A DNA stretch of 64,000 nucleotides. It comes from Batillaria attramentaria (taxonomy: Eukaryota > Mollusca > Gastropoda > Batillariidae). Below, in pieces: positions 53,100 to 64,000 of the stretch. Positions within the stretch are counted from its first letter, which is position 1. The number at the start of each line of letters is the position of its first letter. The position numbers and the translations under genes were made by a program. The stretch is taken from the NCBI GenBank assembly GCA_018292915.2, contig JACVVK020000293.1, positions 599,001-663,000 on the forward strand. The letters are read 5' to 3'. A model generated the notes under the pieces. It did no database searches. It saw nothing but the letters and a program-made list of their open reading frames with translations, and was not told where the DNA came from.

Positions 53100-56000
53100 A
53101 TCGAGTAATGGCGGTTGTCGGGGCTGTTATGACCCTAGCTGTGTTGCTGTCTTCTCAGCCCCCACTCGCCCATACATCTTCACTGTTTGTGGCGTTGTTT
53201 GATCAGCTAGTCACGCTTGGAATATTTTTTTTACACGTGTTTATTCGCTAGCTCAAGTAGTGTGCGATCGATTCGTGTTGTCTCAGTGTGTATCGAGCTT
53301 TCACTTGGGTCGATACTGTAGTCAGTGAGGGGTTGGGGGGAGGAGGGGGGGGGGTAATAGTTGACAGTAGTACTGTCACCCAAGTTGTCTCTCTGCGGCA
53401 GCGCAGTGTTTCCTTGGTGACTGACGGCAGTACACATTTTCCCTATATGTGTGCACGTACATTCAAATTTCTAAAAGGGGGGGGGGGGAGGGAGATAGAA
53501 GATGTCAATAGTATTTTTAAGTGGTGTTCAGCCGTCAACTTCGTACTTTTTCCCAACTGCACTTGTTTGCCAGTATCAGTGACGGTGATTCGTTAGTGTT
53601 ATCATGAAGGCAGAAAGGGTTTGTTGTGTTCAGTATTTGCTTTATATGGTGTATTTGATACTGTATCAGTGGCATAGCATACAACACTGCTGACGTTTTG
53701 CCACATGACCATTCAGGACGTCCAGTGGTACATGTTTCACATACTTTTGTTGCGTAGACTTAATTACTACGCATGTGTCCTTAGATCGTGATATCGTGTT
53801 GTACACCGACGTTCTATAAATACGTCTTACGACACGGCATCATTTTGCATCGCGACATTATAGGCGGCACTGGTGTCTCAGAGTTATATTTGGAACTCAA
53901 ATTCCAGAGAGTTTTTAACAGGTGCCGTACTAGTACTACGCAGTTTTTTGTGTTTTTTTTTGGAACCACCCGTCCATCACCCCACCCTCCCCTTTCCCAG
54001 TTTCTGTCAATACCATGTCACACGACCGAGGACGTTAACACCAGTGGTTTGAGAGAGAGAGGCCGTTCTTTTTCCTTTGGTGGTGGGGGTGGGGGAGGTC
54101 GGGGGATAGGGGGGGGGGGGGCAGCAGCAATGATTTACCTCTTTCCTGCATGATGTGCCGTGCGCCGCCAAACCCGTAATAACCCAAAACGTTTTTCACG
54201 TGCGCCCGCGCGCATATATTACGTCGATGTTAATCAAAAGTCCATTAGCGATGTAGAAGCACGCATGCGCAGCTGAGACCTTGCAGGGCAAACTGATTCA
54301 GTCAGCAAGCATCGACTGCGTGTGAGTGTGTGTGTGAGGTGGGCGGGTCACAGGCCGCTATCAGTCAGTCTTTCTCGGTCTCATTTACACGACCCCCTCA
54401 TCCCGCCCACAAGGAAATTGGGTCACTATGCCTCCCCCTCCCCCTTCACCTTCATTCCCCCCCCCCTTCCTCTCAGTCTCTCTCTCACTCTCTTCGTCGC
54501 TGTAACATACCCCCTACCAAACAAACGAAAAACAAACAAACAAACAAACAAAAAACCAAAACATAAAAGCACCCGAATAGTAACCAAACTACAACAGCAA
54601 CTCCCTCATCCCCGCTTTCCAGTATGAAAAAAAAGAAGAAAAAAAAAACCTTCAAGGCTCTTGAGTGATCGTTGTTGTACACAGTACTGTACCGGCGAAG
54701 ATAAATCTGGAGTTCCCCGCCCCCCCCCCCCCCCCCCCCCCGAACCTGTTTTTGAACCATGCAGTCTATCGTAAGTCTGTTTTCATCAATTCTGCAAGAT
54801 CTTTAAAAGAAAAAAAAGTTAAAAAAACAAAACACCGAGTTTAATCCTTGGGTTCAAATTGCTGGTCTTGTCAGCGTTATCGCTCACTTTAGTTGTTCTG
54901 GCTTTTTTTGTAACGAGTCGGTGTTTACTAGAAAGGAAATGCGGGAAATTATACAGAAATGTTCTCTTGTACGGAGAAACTGGCTTTCAGGGAAGATGCA
55001 TATCGAATGTTGAGTGATCGTTTGACAACCGGAAAACAGGCTTTGAGTGAGGCAGAACAAGGACATTTATTTGAAGGAAATTAAAAAAGGGAAAGCAAAA
55101 CGCACTAAGTCCAAGTGACCTCACCTTGTAAGTGTGTGAGAGAGAGAGAAAAAGACCTCGTTCTTATCAGCTTTCGTACTACTGTACCAGTTTTTACTTG
55201 TAGTTGTGTTTGGACCTACCGGGATTTGTTGTAATGCGAAGCAAATTTTGAATGGAAGCAATACTTTCAAGTCGGTAGAATCAAGTAAAATGCAGTATAG
55301 TTTACACGTGCCGGTTGCGTCAGACAACATGGTGGTCAGCGTGGAAAATCTCTCTCCTACTCCCAACCCCTTATTAAAAGGTTCACTTCAGTGCAAGTAG
55401 TTAGCTGGTGTTTATATTATCAGGCTGAAAAAGTAAGCATCCTCTGGTTTGTAACGTCTAACGTCTCTCTCTGTCTCTGTCTCTCTCTGTCTCTCTGTCT
55501 CTCTCTGATAAGAGTACCGCACGGATGTATTTGGTCACATGTCTGGTGTGTGTTTCAGCTTTCTGTTTTATGACATCTCCGTGCAGATTGTAACGGTAGA
55601 TGTTATTTCAGCCGACTACACCAGCCGTACATCCTCTCTAATAGTCGGCAGATATCGGCGTGAACGTGGCACACGAGTCGGTGAGACATGTGCTGGGAGA
55701 TACGTCTAGCTTCGTCTAGCGGTTATCGTTCTGTGTAATTACTGAAGTACGTGTATGAAATCAGTGCTTGGTACTCTGCAAAAGAGACGTGGTTTAATTA
55801 GACCCTTCATCGGGCATGCTTAAATTTTAATGATTATTTAATGGGTTCAGCCTCTCCGGCACCTTCAGCAGCCACACCGGCACCGCCAAGCCAGCAGCCT
55901 CATCGCCCTCTCCTTCCTCGCCTCTTCTTTCCGTACTTTTGATTGTATGCCAGGTGTTAAGGTGAATATGTACCATCATACATGACTGATGAGAAGAATA

Positions 56001-56690
56001 CAAACAAGGATGTCCCATTCCCGTCATTAAATCTCGAAGCTATTCTCATTTTCCGACAATATGGAAATTGTGCTTATTTTTTACAAACGGACATAAGGTA
56101 TCAGTCAGGGACTAGGTTCGTCAGGAACTTTACGCATTTAGACAACATCACAGTTAATATCTTTTTTATAATTTGAATTACTGTAACCTTACTTTTACTT
56201 TCTTTTGCCAACAAAACTAAAAAAAAAAATCAGTTTACGTACATATTTGATCAGATATTCGTGTAACTAAGCCTCTGTTCGATGAACTTCAAGCGACAAC
56301 CTTGAGCACAATTTGTCAAATGTAGGTCATAAATAGTGTCTGACGAACAAACAACAACAACAACAAAAATCCTCGTAATTTCGCGACAAACAACTTGATC
56401 CTGGCCTTCTTTTCGTGTCCTACCCGCAAAAGGTGGACCCGTATGTCCTCCAACTTTCTTTGTCGACCAATGACAACGCTTGAACGAATAATAATGGACC
56501 AGGGTGTACATTTAACCTACCCGTGTCGTTACAGCTGAGATACACGTATTCACCGATCAGAGATGCAGTTGTTACCCGCAGCGGGAATCCAGAGAATCAA
56601 GAACTGCATTTGTCCAAATGGTCCTATTACTAGTATTAGCATCAGATTCTTGCATCTGCGTCAGTGCCTCTATTTAGAATTAGATGACTG
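53100..56690. other. Stretch without recognised exon
   Basis: G runs (53336-53353, 53477-53488, 54111-54121), AAAC repeats (54533-54551), a C run (54718-54741) and CT tracts. It may be intronic if the 52.8-kb first exon is real. Frames here are short and without family resemblance. Confidence 0.4.
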
Positions 56691-56701
56691 TCGCGTAGCC
56701 T

Positions 56702-56702
<1 letters not shown>

Positions 56703-56780
<78 letters not shown>

Positions 56781-56817
56781 GGGGGGGGGGGGGTGGGGGG
56801 GGGGGGGGGGGGGGGGG
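56703..56817. repeat. Poly(G) tract, about 115 bp
   Basis: Almost pure G, interrupted by only a few T (near 56780 and 56794). Extreme for genomic DNA. It is either a genuine expanded G tract with quadruplex potential or an assembly/polishing artefact. Confidence 0.9.
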
Positions 56818-56824
56818 TAATGTT

Positions 56825-57950
56825 GAGGATGGCTTAGGAGATGGCTCAGTGTTTGGCTGTGATCAAAAGGTTGCTGGTTTCGACAGGGTCAGTTTCTGTG
56901 CAAACCTTTTCCTTGTCACTCTCGTCTTTGGTTGATATCGTCTTCGCGATGGACAAAAGTCGCAAACTGGACCCGCAAAAGTACTGACACACACACAGAC
57001 ACCGGCAAAACTAACATCCTTAGAAATGCGATTGCAAATGTACCCCGTTCTCTGTCGACGCGCGTTCTTTGACCGGGGAAAAAAATTCTGTATTCGGCCA
57101 CAAGCAGTCTGTCGTTAACTGATAGAAGGACCTCAGTGCTTCTCAAATCTGTGGCGCTTAGGCTCTTGTTCCAAATGGCGGTAGGCTAGCACTAATGGCA
57201 AGCTGTTCTTCTGACACGTGTTTCATGGCCTTCACCGATGTCCTTTTCTTAACAACAAGGCTTATGCAGTCATTAACATGAGTATTTCAGTCTGCGTAGG
57301 CTTAGGGATAAGCACAAAGAATATAAACCCGTTATCGTGCTGCTAATGAACAATAATTAACTGAAAATGGACATTGGCTGTTTCGTTCCACCGAACAGTG
57401 AATCGACTGACAGGAAAATTTCTCGTAGCAGTGGGATCAAATTCGTTTGGAAATGAAAAAGTTGGGCTTTTTATTTATTCAGTTACCTTTGTATCTTTCG
57501 AATCAGTAGGCCTCCCCCCCCCCCCTTTTTTGTGTTAATCAATTCAGCTTTGCGTCGTCAAACCACCGAGCAGGCCGACGCCGCGGGGTAGTCGATCTTT
57601 GGTTCTGTTATTTTTTTTTCCTGTTATTTATTGTCACTGCTTTGTAGTCTTTAGTAGTACCACCGCAAATTCAAGTTCTTTCCGGATGTAACTTAGTGTA
57701 AGCTATTCGACTCTAAAACAACTTTATTCAGCCACTGTCTTCTGTGGCATATCGGTGGATTGAACAGAAACACGCCGTTTCAGTTTTGTAGGATTTCAGA
57801 ACAAAACATTTTTCAGTCCCAGAAAATTTATCACTTTGCTGTCGAGTCTGGTGCTTCTTCGCTCAGAGTCGGTCTCGACGGCTCACGAACCATCGACCAC
57901 GGCTTGTCTTGTCAGGAGAAAGAGCGAGAAACAGAGACAGAAACGCTGGT
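56825..57950. other. Stretch without recognised exon
   Basis: Mostly unique-looking AT-rich DNA with a C run near 57516. The block GTGGCGCTTAGGCTCTTG resembles ATGGCGCTTAGGCACTTC at 27236, a hint of another dispersed repeat. Confidence 0.35.
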
Positions 57951-58010
57951 GATGTCAACGATCGATGAAGACTATCTCCGTCTTAGACTCTCTCTCTCTC
58001 TCTCTCTCTT

Positions 58011-58197
58011 GGGGGAGCCGGGGTGGCCGAATGGCGCGGTAGACCGTTGGACTTCTAATGCTCGGGTTGTGAGTTCGTATCCCGGCTGGAGCCAAATATT
58101 TGTGCTGGCTTTTTCATCGTTGCCCCGTCTTTGATATCATTATCACCCGTATGTGGTGGAAAAGGACGTTAAACCCCAAACACCCACCCCACCCACC
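58011..58197 (+). repeat. SINE family S1 copy inside a TC microsatellite
   Basis: Complete copy (GGGAGCCGGGGTGGCCGAAT, GAGTTCGTATCCCGG, CCCA tail). TC repeats lie on both sides, so it inserted into a TC tract. Confidence 0.8.

Positions 58198-58291
<94 letters not shown>
58198..58291. repeat. TC/AC microsatellite
   Basis: TC then AC repeats, followed by AGCAATTCAGGCGG. The same arrangement recurs at 58530-58600. Confidence 0.95.
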
Positions 58292-58292
<1 letters not shown>

Positions 58293-58529
58293 ACGTCAGC
58301 AATTCAGGCGGTTTTCAGACAGGCTCACAGTGAACGCGACCGAACATACTGTTTTTCTGTGTTTCTCGTGTGACATACGGCTACAACATGCCTTTCCTCT
58401 TTTTCAGTCCAGGTCGTGTTCGATGTTTGTTCGATCTAAACGTCTGCAGTGTGTCATGAGCCTAAGCAGCATTACCTTGAATTTGTTTCAGTCGAAAATG
58501 AAACACTTATACTCATAGCGATCGATGAA

Positions 58530-58530
58530 G

Positions 58531-58576
<46 letters not shown>

Positions 58577-58600
58577 CCACACACACACACACACACACAG
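58530..58600. repeat. TC/AC microsatellite, duplicate
   Basis: Preceded by GATCGATGAAG and followed by AGCAATTCAGGCGG, as at 57960-58310 (there with an S1 insertion), indicating a local duplication. Confidence 0.9.
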
Positions 58601-59583
58601 AGCAATTCAGGCGGGTTTCAGGCTACTAGTAAGTGGCATTACCTTACATTAATTTGTTGAAGGCCTCGTATCGTATTGCGATCAGTTTTTATTGACACGT
58701 TCAGATACTAGCCTTATTTCTTGAGGGTCTGTTCGTTACACTAAACTAATTCGTAATCAGCAGCGATATGTATTACGTTAATGCGCTTCGCTCATCATAG
58801 TCAGTGATGTAAGAATCCAGATTCTGCCATCGCTCGCATTTTGTGGGGGTTGAGAAATGTTGACCCGCGCGTCTCACTTTATTATGATAATTTTGTGCAC
58901 GTGACTTTCCGTTTGACACGTGGCGCGTGTTTATCTGCTCTGTCGGTTCGAGGAAGTCTGGTCCATTTTACATACGGGGAACTTTGGTCTCGCCCCAAGG
59001 GTGCCATGCTTGCCGCAGAGTAAACGATAGCCTCGGCGCCAGTGTTTATCAACACCTCACCAATGTGCTCTCTCTTTCTCTCTCTCTGTCTCTGTCGCTC
59101 TCTCTCTCTCTCTGCTGCAAGGTTGTTTGGCTTTCATAAATTTACCGTCCCTATTTTGTAAGAGAGATGTTTGATCACGACTGAAACAAGACGAGGCGCG
59201 AAAAACGGATCTGCCGATGGAAATCTCAAGACCCCAGCAGACGTTATTTCCGCGAAGCTGCCGCCCAAAACACTGGCAGTGCTTCAGTCCGGTTTTATTT
59301 ACCCACATCTTTGGTCTGATTTTAAGGACACAGAAATGTGTAGGGAAGACACATACCGTCGACAAGTTACAACACAAAAATGCTCTTTGGTTTTTAGGAA
59401 ATATGCGTCTTGATGACACAGTCGGTGCAGTATGGTGATGATCGTTTGTGTTTCAAGACGTCGGTGGCGTAAGGCAGATTCGATTTGGCAGTGGATTGCT
59501 GCACTGCGATAAATTGAAGTCGTACTGAATTAGAGAAGTTTACAAATTTCTTTGTCGTTTTATTTGTGCCAACGTCATGCACA

Positions 59584-59615
<32 letters not shown>

Positions 59616-60167
59616 GATTTGGTGCGTGGAACGGGGGGATAAAATGAGACTGCTCCTGCCTTTGGTCACAAGCACGTCTTGCACATCCAAGTTCAGGTTT
59701 CCTTGACAACACCCCCTTGCCCCGTCCTCCACTCCCCACCTCTCTCCCTCTCAAAACTTCGACAACAAATGACATTAATTTGTTTAGCACTCTGCTTGCA
59801 AGCACAATTCACGTCAGTCCTCCAAACCCCCTGCACAAAAGGTGCAGAAAATCGCTCTTGTTTTCCTTGTGTCTCTGGCGACAGTTGCCCCCGTCTTCTG
59901 TCTTTGCCTGTGTGATGGGACGATTTGCCTGTGACGCGAGGAAAAAGAAGAGGTTTTGTGTGTGAAGGGATGATTCGCCTGTGTGAAGGGAGGAAAAAGA
60001 AGAGGCTGTTTGCCCCGGACCTCTTCATCACACCAGTGGTTACTCCAACAGAACATGACGGCTCTGAGTGGCTCGGGCTTGTGAGCCATTAGAGCGGACT
60101 TGCTGCTAAAACAATCGGCCTCAGGCTGTGTGGAACAGAGGCAGGCTTTTCTGGTGTGTTAGCTCTG

Positions 60168-60177
60168 CCCCCCCCCC

Positions 60178-60230
<53 letters not shown>

Positions 60231-60248
60231 GCGCGCGCGCACGCACAC
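60168..60248. repeat. C run, AC and CG repeats
   Basis: About 13 C, then AC repeats ending in CGCGCGCGCG. Confidence 0.9.
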
Positions 60249-60249
60249 A

Positions 60250-62312
60250 CAGACACTTTCTCTACACTCTCCACAAACCTAAGTCTCTCTCTCTCTCTCT
60301 CGTACCATTCGTTTGGCCGCACACACTCGCACGCTTTCTTTTTCCCCTTTATACGAGCCAAGCTCTCTCTCTCTCTTTTCTCCGAGTCCAATACCATTCG
60401 TTTGGTCGTTACACACACACACAGTGCCTGGTCGGACTTGCTCTCTCTGTAATTTCTCTAGCCTGCCAACCTTGAAAGATTGCAGAGGAGTCGGGCAGAA
60501 ATTGCACAGTGCTGCGGGATTTGTCGTATGGTAATGAGCTCGCGAGTTGCTGACCCGTGAGAGGGATCAACGCTCACTGATTGGCTGTAAGCCCCCCTCC
60601 ACCCTCTCTCTCTCTCTCTCTCACACCACCCTTCACCGCACCACGGCTTTTGCTCGCGAGCGAGCCAGCTCCTCTTGGCGTGATATGACGTAATCAGCAC
60701 GGTCCGTGGCATGCGCATAGCTGAGAGGAAAAAACAAGAGCTTTGCAGACGACAGTGTTCATTTCGCGCCTTCTTGCAAGGATTTCCAGGCCGCGGCGCG
60801 GTGGTTCTTTGCTTCGAGAGAACCCCCCCCCCCCCCCGTCCTCCCCCCACTTCGCTCTTCTCCTCAACCCTTCTCCTTTTTCCTGGTCCGTTGTGAACCA
60901 TATCGATCAGGGAAAGGGGGGAGCTGGCTTATTATGGTGTGCGTGCGTGCTGGCAAGTCTGGCTGCGAGTTCTAGGCGTTTTAATCCGATTCCTGGCGAT
61001 GCGAACAGGCGGACACGCCATTTCTGCTAGCTTTGCTTGCGTACGGTAGTTAGTCCTGACGGTCGAGCTGTTCGTAAGTGCGCTTGCGCGCCATTTGGGC
61101 AGGGTCACTCTGAGGTCAAACTGAAATCGCTCTTATGTACCAGACGTCCAGGTCTTCCTCTTGATTTCTTCAAATATCCTTTGTGGTTGGAGAAACCACC
61201 CCAAGCCCTGGGCAAGTGATCTCAGTTGTGCCATACTTACAAACAAACGAACCCGACTAACACTCTTGCGCCGAGGCAGTAAAAATAAATTGATGATTGT
61301 TCAAACTTTTTGATTTAGCAGTGCGTCTACCATGTCGTCGTGTCAGTGATTATTCACATCAATGGAAGCGGTTTATAGGCGCTTCTATCGTCCAAAAAAA
61401 AAAAAAAAAAAAAAATCTAGACAGATGAAACACGTTCTGAACACGTTATCAGTTACGTCATTTGTGTTATCTCTTCGACGCTTCCCTGCTTCCGATATAA
61501 TACCGAGATGATTCCGTAGAATTAAAATTGTCAGTGAGCATTTCTTTACTGAGATAAATAATTATCTGTTTTAGAGGAGCTTGTGATTTACTGTTCAAGA
61601 GAAAGAAAGAAAAAAAAAAAAAACAACAACTACAAACCGGACTAATACTGATCACTCCATGGCAGGTTTTCGTCAGTGCTTCACTAGATCTCCTTGCACA
61701 GTGTCAGGGTTTTTTTTTTTTCTCTCTCTCTCTCCCCAGTGTGGGTGCGTGGAGGATTTCCATTTATCCCTCCCTTTCTTCAGTGTGAATGGCTTGTCCT
61801 GGAGACGAGCGTTGCCACTGGTCCCAAGGGGTCGTGTTGTGTGTTGTTGTGAGTGTGTGTGATGGATGACTTTCTAGGGTCCGCCCCCGGCACGCCTTTC
61901 AACCCCTGTGTGTGCTGCCCTCTGACGGGTGATAACACAGACCAGCTCTCCTTTCCCCTCCACCCCTCTTTGTGTCCCTCCCTCCTTCCCCTTTCCGATA
62001 ACATGGAGCCCCCCCCCCTCCCCCGAGTCCCCTCTACAAGCTTTCACCCCCCCCCCTTTTTTTAAAGACTATAACATGGGCCAGTTCTCTCCCCCTCCCT
62101 CCACTCTGAGTGTGTGCTCACCCTCCCTGGCTTCTTCCCTTGTGATGATATGGACATGTTTCTGCCCCCCTCCCGTCCGCCCGCCCCCTCCCTCCGTCTC
62201 TGTATGCTCACTCTCCTTCACTCTGACGACAACAATGACACTTTATTTTTCAAGGATGTAAGATTAGGTACAGCGTCCTTTCTTCTATCTTGTCCTTGTT
62301 ACATTCTATTGC

Positions 62313-62349
<37 letters not shown>

Positions 62350-63240
62350 ACAATACAATTGAGCCAGCCCCCCCCCCCCACACACACACACACACTTCCT
62401 GGACAGCCTCAGAGACCAGTACCTTACTGACTTCACCCACCCACCCCATTCCATCTCTGTATGCTTTCTTTCTCTCCGTGGCGACAACATGGACCGGTCT
62501 CTCTCCCCCCCCCCCCCTTCCTCTCCCTGTTGTATGCTGCCATCCGTCCGTCCTCATCTCTCACCCAGCCCTGTCACTCGATCGGCTTCTTCCTGTTCTT
62601 GCCCCTGTCACGGGCTGCCCCTGGGTGGGGTGGAGCTGGGTGGGGTCGGGTCGCCACCCTGTATTGATGCCTCTCGTCTTTATTTGATCAGGGAGAGGGA
62701 CTGACGTGCGTAGAACTAGCTGTAGCCTCCGGCAACTTCCATCTCCATGTAATTAAGATTTTTCTCTTTCTTCCTCCCTTCTTTCTGTAATAACTCGGTG
62801 TGTGTGTGTGGCATGGAGGCATTCTTGTCTAGGAACGAATGGGCCTAATCAGAGAACGGCTTTTCTGAGCTCCAGTGTCTGTCATTGGCTCATGTCGATG
62901 AAAAGTAATTTCAAGCAGTCGCTTTAATTGTTCCTCGTCCAGCGTAATATCGCCCGTGTGCTGTTCTCAGAAAACCAGAACACTGCACTAAGAGACGCGC
63001 AGTTGCTTGAGATGTGTCATCTGGAAAGTCGAGATCTGTCGGGGTGGGAAGAAGTAGGGGGGGGGGGGGGAATAGGGTGTCTTTCATAAACTTTCCTAAA
63101 GTTAATTTGAAACTTTGTTAGCTCTAATTAAAACTTCAGAAGAAATCGTAGCAAGACTCTTATAATTCCAAGCTAGTGTAATAATGTAAATGTGTAACTA
63201 GGTAGTTAACAGCTAAGATTCACGAAATGTGCCGCGTTTG
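60250..63240. other. Stretch without recognised exon, pyrimidine-rich
   Basis: Contains CT tracts, C runs (60826-60838, 62507-62518) and GC-richer DNA at 60.5-61.1 kb, including TGATATGACGTAATCA and GCATGCGCA near 60.68-60.72 kb, which could be promoter motifs. Repeated ACCATTCGTTTGG occurs at 60303 and 60392. No splice-bounded coding exon was recognised. Parts near 62.7-62.95 kb look non-repetitive. Confidence 0.35.
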
Positions 63241-63254
63241 ACAAATATTGAACC

Positions 63255-63583
63255 CTGATGGCTCAGTACATCCCTGAGACGCCGAGAACGGTTCCAGTGC
63301 TGTCGAAATACCTGATGGCGCAGTACAGACGTACTTGAGTCTGTTGCACACTAATTTATGTGATTAGTTATTCAGCACCGAACATTCACTAAATGCACGG
63401 CCTTCGGCGCAAATTGAAGTCCTGATGGCTCTGATGTATAGCATTACTGATACAACGAGACTGAACAGCTCCATCCGGAAATTAAGAAAATTAACAGAAA
63501 ACAACAACGACAACAACAAAACCCTTAAAAAAACACACACACACACCAAAAAAAAAAAAAACTACCAGTAATGTGCAGTACAG

Positions 63584-63627
<44 letters not shown>

Positions 63628-63690
63628 GCAACTTGAGCCATTAGGACTCTTGAAATCCTGATGGCTCAGTGTACACCATCACTGAGAACG
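63255..63690 (+). repeat. Degenerate tandem repeat with CTGATGGCTCAGTA
   Basis: CTGATGGC.C.GTA followed by CTGAGAACGGTTCCA or similar recurs near 63255, 63312, 63422 and 63658. Spacing is irregular, and a TC microsatellite (63586-63625) interrupts the series. Confidence 0.45.
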
Positions 63691-63957
63691 GTTCCATCCA
63701 GACGCAAAAACGCAATACCTGACCGTGCGGCACAATACACGTTGAGCCTGTGAGTGTGAGAGACACTAATTGGATGCCTGGCACGCACCAAAATCGATGG
63801 TAGATCAATGCTGGTTGGCTGGCGTGGGCTGGCACCCCCGTCCCCCCGTGTTGATTTATTCTGGGTCCCATTTCCCCTTGTGTGCTATTGTGTATTGACA
63901 CGGCCACGCTGCTTTGTTAGCCGGCCCATTCCTCCAGATTGGACCGTCAAAGCCAGC

Positions 63958-63980
63958 AGAGAGAGAGAGAGAGAGAGAGT
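63958..63980. repeat. AG microsatellite
   Basis: Short AG tract close to the window end. Confidence 0.9.
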
Positions 63981-64000
63981 GGGGAGCGAGGGAGAGGAGA

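Noticed and set aside
56563..56820. Glycine-rich protein
   Set aside because: Direct translation of the poly(G) tract.

Overview
The window looks like nuclear DNA of an animal, most likely a mollusc and probably a gastropod. This is inferred from sparse, small, intron-split exons, abundant tRNA-derived SINEs with tetranucleotide tails, non-LTR retrotransposon 3' ends, very long AC/AG microsatellites and fold-back elements. Nothing prokaryotic or viral is visible, and most long open frames are translations of simple repeats. The species cannot be fixed from sequence alone.

The best-supported coding content is a small multigene family that I do not recognise by name. It encodes secreted, cysteine-rich, single-domain proteins with an immunoglobulin-like pattern (B-strand L-x-C-x-G-[YF]-G, F-strand Y-x-C, Cys at the very end). 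The architecture repeats from copy to copy: a 61-nt first exon carrying start codon and signal peptide, phase-1 introns, one or two domain exons, and in the plus-strand genes a last exon that supplies only the end of the final Cys codon and the stop. Copies are: a duplicated pair on the minus strand (5.2-12.4 kb); a damaged first exon at 28.4 kb (+); a gene with a frameshifted domain exon at 31.2-35.5 kb (+); and an apparently intact 144-residue gene at 36.0-39.5 kb (+). Only exons 2A and 3B of the minus-strand pair together would restore all cysteines, so exon skipping or gene decay is likely there. The intact gene has an extra intron inside its domain, flanked by a short duplicated sequence containing AGGT, which suggests intron gain by insertion.

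Layout: 0-5 kb intergenic repeats, including a hairpin-ended element (R); 5.2-12.4 kb minus-strand Ig-like locus with minisatellites and SINEs; 12.4-28 kb repeat-rich intergenic DNA (SINEs, LINE tail, fold-backs, a hAT-like MITE at 27.7 kb); 28.4-39.8 kb plus-strand Ig-like cluster; 40-51 kb intergenic DNA with MITEs, SINEs and one degenerate Ig-like segment; 51.8-52.9 kb a small candidate two-exon frame and a TATA-containing candidate promoter/first exon; 53-64 kb no recognisable exon, with poly(G), microsatellites and pyrimidine-rich DNA, possibly a long intron of a gene starting near 52.8 kb.

Mobile DNA: at least 16 copies or fragments of SINE family S1 (tail of CACC/CCCA repeats), six of S2 (ATT tail), two of S3, four LINE 3' fragments (two with clear target-site duplications), and three copies of an unusually short (42-67 bp) stem-loop retro-inserted element with target-site duplications.
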